From Corallococcus soli (GTDB taxonomy: Bacteria > Myxococcota > Myxococcia > Myxococcales > Myxococcaceae), in assembly GCF_014930455.1 (NCBI RefSeq), contig NZ_JAAIYO010000001.1:1178001-1242000 (forward strand): 64,000 nt of DNA. Reading direction: 5' to 3'. The translations under genes and the position numbers were made by a program. The notes beneath the pieces were generated by a model. That model ran no database searches, was not told the DNA's origin, and saw only the letters and a program-made list of their open reading frames with translations. Numbering within the stretch: position 1 is the first letter of the stretch; every line of letters starts with the position of its first letter. Of this stretch, positions 43,566-53,095 are shown one piece after another.

Positions 43566-44999
43566 GTGGCGATGAACTCGCGGACCCCCATCCGTGGCTA
43601 CCGCGCGGGTTTCTTCTTCGTGGTGATGATGCTGTCGGCCGTCACCGCCTTCACGCTCTGGACGGAGGTGCGCACCGGCCATCAGGTGGACGCCCTGGTG
43701 CTGGAGGCGCTGGAGCGCGCCAGCCTCATTGGCCGCATCCGCGTGGACGTGATGTCGCTGGAGTCCGCCATCGAGGCGCACGTGCGCTCCACCGGCGACG
43801 CCGAGCGCAAGGAGGCCGACGCGGTGATGGAGGACATCCTGGGCAGCATCCGCCGGGCCTCCGAGGCGTACATGCGCCACCTGCCTCCCGGCGAGAAGGA
43901 GGTGTGGCTGCGCTTCAACGGCGCGTGCCAGGGGCTCGCGGATCAGGTGCGCGCGGCGGCGGTGTTCTCGCGCCAGCGCGACGCGGAGCGCGCCCGGCGC
44001 CACCTGGTGGAGAGCATCCGCCCGCTGGCGGCGGAGGTGGACACGCTCGCGGGAAAGCTCGCCACGGAGAACGCGGACGACGCGCGCGTGCTCGTGGGCC
44101 GGCTGGGCACGCTCCGGGTGCGCAACACGGCCCTGGGCGCGGGCACCACGCTGCTGGCCATCCTCCTGTCGGTGCTGGTGGGCTGGCACATCATCCGGCT
44201 GCTCAAGCGCCAGGACGCCACCATCCAGGGACAGTTCGAGGAGCTGGGACGGCACAACCAGGAGCTGGACGCCTTCACCAGCCGCGTGGCGCACGACCTG
44301 ATGGGCCCGCTGTCCCCGCTCAAGGGCTACCTGACGCTCATCCGGCGCTCGGGCGCGGTGAAGGACCCGGGCGCGCTGGAGATGATCTCCCAGTGCGAAT
44401 CCAGCGCGGTGCGCATGGGGGAACTCATTGAGGCGCTGCTGCGCTTCTGCCGCGCGGGCAACCGGGGCGACGGGACGACGGGCGAACTGGACACGGCGGT
44501 GAGCACGCTGCTGCTGGAGGTGAGCCAGACGGCCGCGGCGCTGGGCGTGTCGCTGGAGCGCGAGCTGGAGCCGGGCGTGCGGGTGGACTGCCCCGCGCAG
44601 CTGCTCCAGGTGGTGGCGCGCAACCTGTTGTCCAACGCGGTGAAGTACACGGCGGGGCGGCCGGATCCGCGCGTGAAGGTGCGGGTGGCGACGGAGGGGC
44701 CGGACGCGGTGGTGGAGGTGACGGACAACGGGCTGGGGATGAGCGCGGCGACGCAGGCGTCGCTGTTCCAGCCGTTCTTCCGGGCCGCGGAGGTGCGCGG
44801 CATTCCGGGCCACGGCCTGGGGCTGGCCACCACCCGGCGCGTGGTGGAGGCGCACGGAGGGACGCTCACGGTGCATTCGGAGGAGGGCAAGGGCACGCGG
44901 ATCCGCGTGCGGTTCGCACGGGCGGCGAGCACGGCGGCGCCGCTTGTGGTGGAGTCCGGGCCGCAACGGGACCCCTCCTCCATCCGCAAGGCCTCATGA
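43566..44999 (+). CDS. Membrane sensor histidine kinase
   Basis: About 477 residues. Two membrane spans (about 10-32 and 178-202) flank a helical extracytoplasmic sensor of about 140 residues. A HisKA domain with the phospho-accepting His in FTSRVAHDLMGPLSPL follows, then an HATPase domain with the N box NLLSNAVKYTAG, G1 DNGLGM and G2 GHGLGLATTRRVVEAHGG. It should phosphorylate the response regulator encoded next, whose start overlaps its stop (ATGA). The start is either GTG 43566, seven bases after AAGGAG, or ATG 43572; I take the former. A terminator separates it from the gene before. Confidence 0.9.
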   Translation: MAMNSRTPIRGYRAGFFFVVMMLSAVTAFTLWTEVRTGHQVDALVLEALERASLIGRIRVDVMSLESAIEAHVRSTGDAERKEADAVMEDILGSIRRASEAYMRHLPPGEKEVWLRFNGACQGLADQVRAAAVFSRQRDAERARRHLVESIRPLAAEVDTLAGKLATENADDARVLVGRLGTLRVRNTALGAGTTLLAILLSVLVGWHIIRLLKRQDATIQGQFEELGRHNQELDAFTSRVAHDLMGPLSPLKGYLTLIRRSGAVKDPGALEMISQCESSAVRMGELIEALLRFCRAGNRGDGTTGELDTAVSTLLLEVSQTAAALGVSLERELEPGVRVDCPAQLLQVVARNLLSNAVKYTAGRPDPRVKVRVATEGPDAVVEVTDNGLGMSAATQASLFQPFFRAAEVRGIPGHGLGLATTRRVVEAHGGTLTVHSEEGKGTRIRVRFARAASTAAPLVVESGPQRDPSSIRKAS

Positions 45000-46357
45000 G
45001 CTCAGCCCGAATCCTCGTCGTGGATGATGACCCGCATGCGCGGGACCTGTTGCAGCGCCTGCTGGGCGTGCTGGGCCCGGTGGCGCAGGCGGCGGATCCA
45101 AAGGGCGCGGCGGAGCGGATGGGCGAGCAGGCCTTCGACCTGGTCCTCACGGACATGGCGATGCCGGACCCTGGCGACGGGCTCAAGGTGCTCCAGACGG
45201 TGCGCTCCACGCTCCCGGACACGCCCGTCATCGTGGTGACGGCGTTCGGCAACATCGAGGGGGCGCTGGACAGCATCCAGCAGGGCGCCTTCGACTACCT
45301 GTCCAAGCCCTTCGACGTGGACGCCATCATGCGGGTGGCCAAGCGGGCGCTGGAGCAGAAGCGGCTGGTGGAGGAGAACCGCACGCTGCGCAAGCAGGTG
45401 GAGCGCACGTCGCTCGTGGGCCGCAGCCAGGCGCTGCTGGAGGTCTACAAGCAGGTGGCGCGCGCGGCGACGAGCAACGTGCCGGTGTTGATTACCGGTG
45501 AGACGGGCACCGGCAAGGAGATGGTGGCGCGCGCGCTGCACAGGCGCTCGGCGCGCTCCAGCGGGCCATTCATCCCCATCGACTGCGGCGCCATCACCGA
45601 ATCGCTGATGGAGAGCGAGCTGTTCGGCCACGCGAAGGGCAGCTTCACGGGCGCGTCGGGTGCTCGGCGCGGCCTGTTCGAGGAGGCCAACGGCGGCACG
45701 CTCTTCCTGGACGAGATTGGCGACGTGGGGATGAAGGTCCAGTCGCAGCTCCTGCGCGTGCTCCAGGAGGGGGAGATCCGCCGCGTGGGCGAGAGCGTCC
45801 CGGTGAAGGTGGACGTGCGGGTGCTGGCGGCGACGAACAAGGATTTGAAGGTCCGGGTGACGGACGGGCTGTTCCGCGAGGACCTCCTGTACCGGCTGGA
45901 CGTGGTGCACCTGCACCTGCCGCCCCTGCGCGAGCGGCGCGAGGACATCCCGGCGCTGGTGGAGCACTTCGCGGCGCTGCACGCACGCGGCGGCGTGCGG
46001 CCGGTGGTGACGGCGGACGCGATGGCGCGGCTCACGGTGTACGACTGGCCGGGCAACGTGCGGCAGCTGGAGAACGTGATGGCGCGGGCGCTCGCGCTGA
46101 ACGTCACGGGCGTGCTGGGGCCCCCGGACTTTCCGGAGCCCATCGGTGACGCGCCCAAGCGGCTCACCGGCCTCGCGGGGGACTTGCCGAGCCTCGCGGA
46201 GCTGTCGCGGCGGTACGCGGCGCACGTGCTCCAGCACGTGGGCGGCAACAAGAGCGAAGCGGCGCGGCTCCTGGGCGTGGACCGCAAGACGCTCTACAAG
46301 CTGCTGGAGGCACCCGAGGCGCCGGAGGTCATCCCACCCACCGAAGGCCGGAGCTGA
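44996..46357 (+). CDS. NtrC-family sigma-54-dependent response regulator
   Basis: 453 residues. The receiver (1-120) has the acidic pocket VDDD and phospho-acceptor Asp53 (LTDMAMP). The AAA+ domain (about 140-370) has Walker A GETGTGKE, Walker B GGTLFLDEIGD and arginine-finger region FREDLLYRLDV. The sigma-54 contact loop reads GSFTGA rather than the usual GAFTGA. A Fis-type helix-turn-helix (NKSEAARLLGVDRKTLYKLL) ends the protein. Coupled by overlap to the kinase gene. A sigma-54-like promoter 2.2 kb away at 42773-42788 is a candidate target. Confidence 0.94.
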   Translation: MSSARILVVDDDPHARDLLQRLLGVLGPVAQAADPKGAAERMGEQAFDLVLTDMAMPDPGDGLKVLQTVRSTLPDTPVIVVTAFGNIEGALDSIQQGAFDYLSKPFDVDAIMRVAKRALEQKRLVEENRTLRKQVERTSLVGRSQALLEVYKQVARAATSNVPVLITGETGTGKEMVARALHRRSARSSGPFIPIDCGAITESLMESELFGHAKGSFTGASGARRGLFEEANGGTLFLDEIGDVGMKVQSQLLRVLQEGEIRRVGESVPVKVDVRVLAATNKDLKVRVTDGLFREDLLYRLDVVHLHLPPLRERREDIPALVEHFAALHARGGVRPVVTADAMARLTVYDWPGNVRQLENVMARALALNVTGVLGPPDFPEPIGDAPKRLTGLAGDLPSLAELSRRYAAHVLQHVGGNKSEAARLLGVDRKTLYKLLEAPEAPEVIPPTEGRS

Positions 46358-46368
46358 TCCGCGCCCGG

Positions 46369-46442
46369 CCTGGGCAGGGAAGGGCGCGCGTTCCGCCACT
46401 CGTGGCAATCACCGCTGAGGACGCAAGCCCTGCCCACCCAGG
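46369..46442 (+). other. Imperfect inverted repeat after the response regulator gene
   Basis: CCTGGGCAGGG (46369-46379) can pair with CCCTGCCCACCCAGG (46428-46442), leaving a 4-base bulge and a large loop. Inside it GCCAC-TC-GTGGC (46395-46406) forms a second small hairpin. The gap (46358-46517) holds no gene. A terminator role is possible but weak. Confidence 0.35.
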
Positions 46443-46517
46443 CGCTTGCGCGCGCAGGAGATCGCACCTGGGCCGACGTTGAGGATGTCGGCGGGGACCC
46501 GTACCGTAGCGACCTGT

Positions 46518-48434
46518 ATGCGCCGCTGGTTCTCGCTCGGACTTCCCCTGATGTTCTTCGCGTGCGCTCCGGTGGAGCCGCCCGCCCCTCTTGCTCAGGT
46601 GGATGCGGGCAGCGCGCTGGCCGGGATGGGGCTGGCGTCCGTCGCCGCTCCGCCCGATGCCGAGCCTTCGTCGATTGAATCCGCGGAGGCGCTGCGCTCC
46701 GCGTGGCAGGCCACCGCGCCGGAGCCCTCCTCGGATGGCGGCGTGCCGCACGCTACGGCGTCCGCGCTGATTGAACCCATGGATCCGTCGGAGCTGGCGG
46801 ACCCACCGGAGGAGGACGGAGGCGCGGGCGGCGCGCTCGCCCTGTCGCTGGCGCCTTCGCTCTCCCAGACGCCTTCGCGCGGCGCGAACCCGCAGGCCCT
46901 GCCGGGCGAGGAGGAGCCCCAGGTCATCACCGAGTCCGAGGTCCCCGTGCTGGAGCTGGGACCTGATGGCGAGCCGCTGCTCGACGCGGACGACTTCGCC
47001 CAGGAGCCCGTGCCGCCCGTCGCCGTCGAGCCCCTCCTCGGTGACGCGCCCGTCGCGGACGTGGGCTCCCGGCCGGATGGAACGCCCGCCGCTGGAGACG
47101 TAGGCGCTGACTCGAACGGCACACCGCCCGGCGTGGACCCTGGCTCCGACGGGGACGCCACCCCCGAGGCACCGCTCGCCTCGCTCGATGCGGGCTTCGA
47201 GCCCTACGCCGTTCCGTACGCGCCGGACGCCGGTTCGCTGCGCGTGCGCCGCTCCATCGCGGTGCGCTCGGAGCCCCGGCAGGGCTCGCCGCCCCTGGGC
47301 ACCGTGGCCCAGGACATGCGCGTGACCTGGCAGGAGGGCGCGATGCGCGGACCCGACTGCGAGACGTGGGTCCACCTCCAGCCTCGCGGCTGGGTGTGCG
47401 AGCGCTACCTGGAGCAGAACTTCCGTGAGCCCCGCGTGCGCACGCTGCCCCGCGTGGAGGAGGGCGCGCTCACGCCCGGCATCTACGCGCGCGTGGTGGG
47501 CCGCCGCGTGCGCGCCTACCCGAGCCTCGCGCTCGCCCGCAGGCGCAAGCAGGGCGTGCTGCTCAAGGGCTCCGTGACGGTGAAGCTCCAGGGCCAGGTG
47601 AAGGTGGGCCGGCGCACCTTCTGGCGCACGTCGGACGGCCAGTACTTCGAGGCGCGCGTGCTGCGCGAGCACCGCCCCTCCGACTTCAGCGGCCTGGACG
47701 CGGAGGCCCTCGCGTCGCTGCCCATGCCCTTCGCGTGGGCCCAGTCCCGAGGCGCCCCCCGCTCGGACGTGGTGGTGCGCGTGGCCCCGGACGCCAGGGC
47801 CGCCCGCCAGACGGTGCTCCCGCCCCGCACGCTCGTGTCCGTGCGCGAGCTGTCCCCGGATGGCCAGTGGGTGCTGATTTCAGAGGACCACTGGGTGGCA
47901 CGCGACGACCTGCACGTCGCGTGGTCGCTGGCGTCCCCGTCCATCGTGGCGCCCGGCGCGAAGTGGCTGGACGTGGACCTGGAGTCCCAGGTGCTCATCG
48001 CCTACGAGGGCGACCGCCCCGTCTACGCCACGCTCATCTCCTCCGGCAGCCCCGGCACCGACACCCCTGAAGGCCTGTTCCGCATCTGGGTGAAGTTCGC
48101 CGAGGCCGACATGACGGGCAGCACGGGCAACGCCAGCTATCGCGTGGCCACCGTGCCGTGGACCATGTTCTTCGAGGGCGACTTCGCGCTGCACACCGCC
48201 TACTGGCACGACCGCTTCGGCGAACCGGTGAGCCACGGCTGCATCAACCTGGCCCCGAAGGACGCGCGCACCCTCTACGGGTGGACCACGCCCGACGTGC
48301 CCACCGGCTGGTCCATGGCCCACGCCATGCCGGACGACCCGGGCACCTGGGTCCGCATCCGGGGACAGGCCCGCGTGCAGCCGAAGAAGCGCCGGGGCCC
48401 CGCCCCCGTGGTCGCCACCCTCAGCGACCTGTGA
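46518..48434 (+). CDS. L,D-transpeptidase (YkuD) lipoprotein
   Basis: 638 residues. The signal peptide ends in the lipobox MFFAC (Cys16). Residues about 20-230 are acidic and Pro/Ala/Asp-rich low complexity. Two SH3-like modules follow ([37 protein letters not shown]). The YkuD domain (about 485-625) contains [40 protein letters not shown], with the catalytic Cys near 575 in SHGC. Predicted to cross-link peptidoglycan stems or attach proteins to them in the periplasm. No clear Shine-Dalgarno precedes the ATG. Confidence 0.9.
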   Translation: MRRWFSLGLPLMFFACAPVEPPAPLAQVDAGSALAGMGLASVAAPPDAEPSSIESAEALRSAWQATAPEPSSDGGVPHATASALIEPMDPSELADPPEEDGGAGGALALSLAPSLSQTPSRGANPQALPGEEEPQVITESEVPVLELGPDGEPLLDADDFAQEPVPPVAVEPLLGDAPVADVGSRPDGTPAAGDVGADSNGTPPGVDPGSDGDATPEAPLASLDAGFEPYAVPYAPDAGSLRVRRSIAVRSEPRQGSPPLGTVAQDMRVTWQEGAMRGPDCETWVHLQPRGWVCERYLEQNFREPRVRTLPRVEEGALTPGIYARVVGRRVRAYPSLALARRRKQGVLLKGSVTVKLQGQVKVGRRTFWRTSDGQYFEARVLREHRPSDFSGLDAEALASLPMPFAWAQSRGAPRSDVVVRVAPDARAARQTVLPPRTLVSVRELSPDGQWVLISEDHWVARDDLHVAWSLASPSIVAPGAKWLDVDLESQVLIAYEGDRPVYATLISSGSPGTDTPEGLFRIWVKFAEADMTGSTGNASYRVATVPWTMFFEGDFALHTAYWHDRFGEPVSHGCINLAPKDARTLYGWTTPDVPTGWSMAHAMPDDPGTWVRIRGQARVQPKKRRGPAPVVATLSDL

Positions 48435-48450
48435 CGCCAGGGGGCCGCGC

Positions 48451-48867
48451 TCACCCGCCCAGCACGGACACGGTGACGCGGCGGTGGTGCGGCGACGTGC
48501 GGTGCTCCCAGACGTAGACGCCCTGCCAGGTGCCCAGGTCCGCCGCGCCGTCCTTCACCGGCACGGTGAGCGACACCTGCGTCAGCACCGTACGCACGTG
48601 CGCGGGCATGTCGTCCGGCCCCTCCGCGTCGTGCTGGAACAGCGGGTCGCCGTCCTTCACCAGCCGGGAGAAGAAGGCCTCCAGGTCGCGCTGGACGACG
48701 GGGTCCGCGTTCTCGCTGATGAGCAGGGACGCGCTCGTGTGGTGCAGGAACAGCGTGCACAGGCCGTCGCGGATGCCCGTGCCCTTCACCGCCCGCTGCA
48801 CCTCGTCGGTGATGTCCACGAGGCCCCGACCCCGCGTGGACACCGTCAGCTGCTTCGCCTGATACAC
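48451..48867 (-). CDS. YjbQ/UPF0047 family protein
   Basis: 138 residues, the full family length. Conserved features are LFLHHTSASLLISENADPVVQRDL in the middle, and the C-terminal LGTWQGVYVWEHRTSPHHRRVTV. E. coli YjbQ has weak thiamine-phosphate synthase activity, but the physiological role is unsettled. The conserved histidines form a likely metal site. The start is a GTG at 48867 with GGAGG four bases upstream. The gene is 19 bases past the esterase stop on the same strand. Confidence 0.9.
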   Translation of the reverse strand: MYQAKQLTVSTRGRGLVDITDEVQRAVKGTGIRDGLCTLFLHHTSASLLISENADPVVQRDLEAFFSRLVKDGDPLFQHDAEGPDDMPAHVRTVLTQVSLTVPVKDGAADLGTWQGVYVWEHRTSPHHRRVTVSVLGG

Positions 48868-48886
48868 GCGTCCTCCGTCCCGCGGG

Positions 48887-49617
48887 TCAGCGCCCGTCCA
48901 GTCGCTTCACGAGGAACGCGGCCAGCTGCTCCAATTCCTCCGTCAGGATGGTGTGCCCTCCGTCGAAAGGTAGGAACTCCACCGGCATCCCCACTCCGGT
49001 CAGCAGGTCGCGCAGGCGCTCGCCTTCCTGGAAGGGCAACACCGGGTCCTGGCGGCCGTGGCCCTGGAACACCGGCAGCGCCGAGCGCGCGCGGGCCTTC
49101 GGCATCCATTCGTCCTGCGCGACCAGGGCCCCGGACAGCAGGCACAGGCCGGCCGGCGACTCCTCCAGCCGCAGCGCCACGTCCGTGGACATCATCGCGC
49201 CCTGGCTGAAGCCTCCCAGCACGATGCGACCGAAGGGGTGCTGGAGCGCCGCCACCGTGCTCATCAACGCGCGGCGGGCGGCGGGCATCCCCGGGGGCAC
49301 CTCACGGGAGAACTGCTCCCAATCCCGCTGCTGCCCCATCAGCACCGACTGCGGCAGCGCGAACCACGCGCGACCCTGGGGCATGCCCAGGTTCTCCAGC
49401 GACAGGGGCGCTTCCGGAAACACGAAGCGCACGGCCTCCGCCAGCCTGGGCGAAGCGTTCATCAACTCCGGCCCCAGCCCCACCAGGTCCGTGCCCGACG
49501 CGCCGAAGCCGTGGCTGAGCACGACCACCAGCTCCGGCCTCGCGCCTTCGGGGAGCGCGTCCACCACGACGCAGTTCAGCTCCCCCAGCTTCGTGCGCAC
49601 CGCGCGCGGACGGAGGC

Positions 49618-49621
<4 letters not shown>
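48887..49621 (-). CDS. Phospholipase/carboxylesterase-type serine hydrolase
   Basis: 244 residues, alpha/beta hydrolase. The nucleophile elbow is GGFSQGAMMS (Ser139), the oxyanion region is SHGFGASGTDLVGL, and the late Asp and His are in GRQDPVLPF and DGGHTIL. This matches the family of small carboxylesterases such as YpfH and PA3859-type enzymes. No signal peptide is seen, so it is cytoplasmic; the substrate is unknown. The start is GTG, overlapping the stop of the cyclophilin gene (GTGA), which couples the two. Confidence 0.9.
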
Positions 49622-50322
<701 letters not shown>

Positions 50323-50398
50323 GGCGGGCGCATCCTAGCGGCTTTCGGCACGGCCACGGCGTGCTAAAGAGTGCGTCCATCCCCGGAGGTTTCCCCCT

Positions 50399-50749
50399 GT
50401 GACAACCGGACAGGAATGGCTGGTTGACGCGAGCGGCTGCTCGCCGGAGAGGCTCAAGGACGCGCCCGCGCTGGCGGCCCTCTTCGAGGCGCTCGTCGTC
50501 ACCCTGGACCTCAAGGTCATGGGGCAACCCCAGTGGCACGTCTTCCCGGAGCCCGGGGGCATCACGGGCCTGGCGCTGCTGGCCGAAAGCCACCTCACCC
50601 TCCACACCTTTCCGGAGCACGGCTTCGCCGCGCTCAACGTCTATTGCTGCCGCACCCGCGCGCGTCCGGACTTCGACGCGCTGGTGGCCCACCACCTGGG
50701 GGCCACGTCGTGCCGCGTGCGTGAGCTGTCGAGAGGGGTGGAGGCGTGA
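50399..50749 (+). CDS. speD: S-adenosylmethionine decarboxylase, small class
   Basis: 116 residues, as expected for the short class 1B form. The self-cleavage site is the Glu-Ser bond in LAESHLTLHTFPEHG (Glu63-Ser64), giving the pyruvoyl group; cysteines follow in NVYCC. It makes decarboxylated AdoMet, the aminopropyl donor for spermidine synthase encoded downstream. The start is GTG with GGAGG nine bases upstream. The stop overlaps the next start by GTGA. It opens the polyamine-type operon. Confidence 0.9.
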   Translation: MTTGQEWLVDASGCSPERLKDAPALAALFEALVVTLDLKVMGQPQWHVFPEPGGITGLALLAESHLTLHTFPEHGFAALNVYCCRTRARPDFDALVAHHLGATSCRVRELSRGVEA

Positions 50750-52659
50750 CGCAGGGGGCGTGTCCGTCGTGTGGGGCGAGCGTGGAGTTCACCGCCGGTT
50801 CGGCGCAGGTGGTGGTGTGCGGCCACTGCCAGACGGTGGTGGCGCGCGCCGGCGCGGAGCTGGAGGCTCACGGCCGCGTGGCGCGCGTCGTGGAGACCGA
50901 GTCCCCGCTGCGCCTGGGCCTGGAGGGGCGCCTCAACGGCGTCTCCTTCCAGATCGTCGGCCACCTCCAGAAGGACCACGGCGCCGGCCCCTGGGACGAG
51001 TGGTACGTGGAGCTGTCCGACAGTCGGACAGGTTGGCTCAGCGAGTCCGAGGGCGCCTTCCACCTGCTCTTCGCCGGGGGCGTGGAGGAGGGGCTGCGAC
51101 TGGAGGACCTGCACCCGGGCGGGCGCCTGCGCCTGCGCAACCGCCCCCTGGTGGTGGAGGAGCGCGGCCACGGGCACGTCACCGCCGCGGAGGGCCAGCT
51201 GCCGGACGACGTCGACCCGTCCCAGGACTCCTGGTACGTGGACGCCACGGGCCCCCGGGGCCTGTTCGTGTCGCTGGACTTCGGCTCGCGCGACCGCGAC
51301 CCGGAGGTGTTCCTGGGGCAGAAGCTGGAGCTGTCGCAGCTGGGCATCCCCGCGGGCGACCTGCGCCCCCGCGTGCGCAAGGCGCAGCTGCAGCAGGCGC
51401 GCTGCACGAACTGCAACGGGCCGCTGGAGTTGCGCGCGCCGGACCAGACGCTGCGCGTGGCGTGCCCGTACTGCGGCGCGCTCATGGACGCGAGCCAGGG
51501 CAAGCTGAAGTTCCTCAAGCTGCTCCAGAAGCCGGAGCTCCCCTCGGACATCCCCCTGGGCGCGAAGGGCACGCTCGACGGGACGGAGTGGCTCTGCATC
51601 GGCTACCAGGAGCGCTCGTGCGTGGTGGAGGGCACGCGCTACCCGTGGCTGGAGTACCTGCTCTACCACCCGGCGCGCGGCTTCACCTGGCTGATGGAGT
51701 CCACCGGCCACTGGGTGTTCCTCAAGCCGCTGGCGGCCGGTGACGCGGAGATCGTCCCGCACATCTCCGCGCACTACGAAGGCCGGCGCTACAAGGCCTT
51801 CCAGTCCGTCCAGGCCGTCACCGACGCGGTGGTGGGCGAGTTCTACTGGAAGGTGACGCAGGGTGAGACGGCGCAGGCCACGGAGTACGTCGCGCCGCCG
51901 TACTCCATCAGCGAGGACGCCACCGACAACGAGGTGACGTACACCCACGGCGAGTACCTGACGCCGGAGCAGGTGCGCGACGCGTTCAAGCTGAAGGACC
52001 CGCTGCCGCCTCCCCGGGGCATCGCGCCCAGCCAGCCCAACACGCGCCGGCAGGCGCTGTGGCGGACGCTGAAGTGGACGGGCCTCTGGCTCGTGGCCCT
52101 GGTCGCGCTGTCGCTCTTCTTCCAGGCGCGGGCGCTGAAGGCGCAGGTGCTGGACCTCCAGGTGCGGCTGCCCCCGGACGCGGCGTCGGGCACGCCCTCC
52201 GCCATGCACTTCAGCGAACCCTTCGAGCTCACGCGCGACGGCAACATCCGCGCGGAGGTGGCCATGTCCACCGTGCTCAACAATTCGTGGGTGGGCGTGC
52301 AGGGCGACCTGGTGAACCAGGACACGCAGGAGGTGGTGAGCTTCTACGAGGAGATCAGCTACTACCACGGGCGCGACAGCGACGGCTCCTGGAGCGAGGG
52401 TGGCAACCACGGCAGCGTGTTCCTGTCCACGGTGCCCAAGGGCACGTACGTGCTGCGCACCACCACGTCGTTCGACCCGGCGATGAAGTTCAAGTCGAGC
52501 CTGCAGGGCGTCGCCTACCGGGTGGTGCTGACGCACGACACGCCGAACCAGAGCTGGCTCGGCATCGCGCTGGTGCTGATGCTGCTGGGGCCGGGGCTGT
52601 CGTTCTTCAGCGCCCACGGCTTCGAGACCGAGCGCTGGAAGGAAAGCAACCTGCAGTAG
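50746..52659 (+). CDS. DUF4178 membrane protein with two zinc ribbons
   Basis: 637 residues. A zinc ribbon at the start (CPSCG, CGHC) and a second near residue 222 (CTNC, CPYC) each precede a DUF4178-type beta domain, for example VSFQIVGHLQKDHGAGPWDEWYVEL and LDGTEWLCIGYQERSC. Two membrane spans lie near 445-463 (WLVALVALSLFFQ) and 605-622 (LGIALVLMLLGPGLSFF), with an extracytoplasmic beta-rich part between. Its biochemical role is unknown; relatives are often found beside DUF350 and polyamine genes. The start is a GTG overlapping speD. Confidence 0.85.
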   Translation: MTQGACPSCGASVEFTAGSAQVVVCGHCQTVVARAGAELEAHGRVARVVETESPLRLGLEGRLNGVSFQIVGHLQKDHGAGPWDEWYVELSDSRTGWLSESEGAFHLLFAGGVEEGLRLEDLHPGGRLRLRNRPLVVEERGHGHVTAAEGQLPDDVDPSQDSWYVDATGPRGLFVSLDFGSRDRDPEVFLGQKLELSQLGIPAGDLRPRVRKAQLQQARCTNCNGPLELRAPDQTLRVACPYCGALMDASQGKLKFLKLLQKPELPSDIPLGAKGTLDGTEWLCIGYQERSCVVEGTRYPWLEYLLYHPARGFTWLMESTGHWVFLKPLAAGDAEIVPHISAHYEGRRYKAFQSVQAVTDAVVGEFYWKVTQGETAQATEYVAPPYSISEDATDNEVTYTHGEYLTPEQVRDAFKLKDPLPPPRGIAPSQPNTRRQALWRTLKWTGLWLVALVALSLFFQARALKAQVLDLQVRLPPDAASGTPSAMHFSEPFELTRDGNIRAEVAMSTVLNNSWVGVQGDLVNQDTQEVVSFYEEISYYHGRDSDGSWSEGGNHGSVFLSTVPKGTYVLRTTTSFDPAMKFKSSLQGVAYRVVLTHDTPNQSWLGIALVLMLLGPGLSFFSAHGFETERWKESNLQ

Positions 52660-52693
52660 GGCTCCCCCAGGGGGAGCACGGTGGAGGTGGACG

Positions 52694-52855
52694 ATGAGAT
52701 TCCTGGGTGGGGTCGTGCTGCTGGCGTATGCGTGGGCGACCTATACGGGCTGGGCGCCCTTCAGCAACGAGGAGCGCGGGCGGGTGACAGGCGATGTTCG
52801 GCGCGGCCCTGGCGGCGTGCTGCTGTGGACCGGTGGATTCATGGGAGGCAAGTGA
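52694..52855 (+). CDS. Unannotated 53-residue membrane-associated peptide in the polyamine-type operon
   Basis: 53 residues with an N-terminal hydrophobic stretch (RFLGGVVLLAYAWATYTGW), a short polar middle (SNEERGRVTGDVRRG) and a glycine-rich hydrophobic end (GGVLLWTGGFMGGK). GGAGG precedes the ATG at 52694, and its stop TGA shares the last base with the ATG of the DUF350 gene (TGATG), the same coupling used throughout the operon. It lies in the only gap of this operon large enough to hold a gene. I know no family for it. It is too short for many gene finders to keep. Confidence 0.65.
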   Translation: MRFLGGVVLLAYAWATYTGWAPFSNEERGRVTGDVRRGPGGVLLWTGGFMGGK

Positions 52856-53082
52856 TGCTGCTGCTCGGAGTGGTGGTCACGCTGCAGGGAGTGCTGGCGA
52901 GCGTCATCTATTCGCTCATCGGCCTGGTGGTGTTCGTGGCCGGCTTCTACGTCATCCGCCTCATCCTCCCCTTCGACGTGCACAAGGAGATCGAAGTCGA
53001 CCAGAACACGGCGCTGGGCATCGTCATCGGGTCCTTCATCCTGGGTCTGGCCATCATCATCGCGGCGGCCATCAGCGGCTGA
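52855..53082 (+). CDS. DUF350 small membrane protein
   Basis: 75 residues with two hydrophobic helices (VLASVIYSLIGLVVFVAGFYVI and NTALGIVIGSFILGLAIIIAAA), joined by LILPFDVHKEIEVDQ. This is one DUF350 unit; many family members carry two or more. YjfL of E. coli belongs to it. The function is unknown but it is frequently found with DUF4178, polyamine and membrane-stress genes. The start overlaps the stop of the 53-residue gene, and the next gene begins 13 bases after its stop. Confidence 0.85.
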   Translation: MLLLGVVVTLQGVLASVIYSLIGLVVFVAGFYVIRLILPFDVHKEIEVDQNTALGIVIGSFILGLAIIIAAAISG

Positions 53083-53095
53083 ACGACGTGACGCT

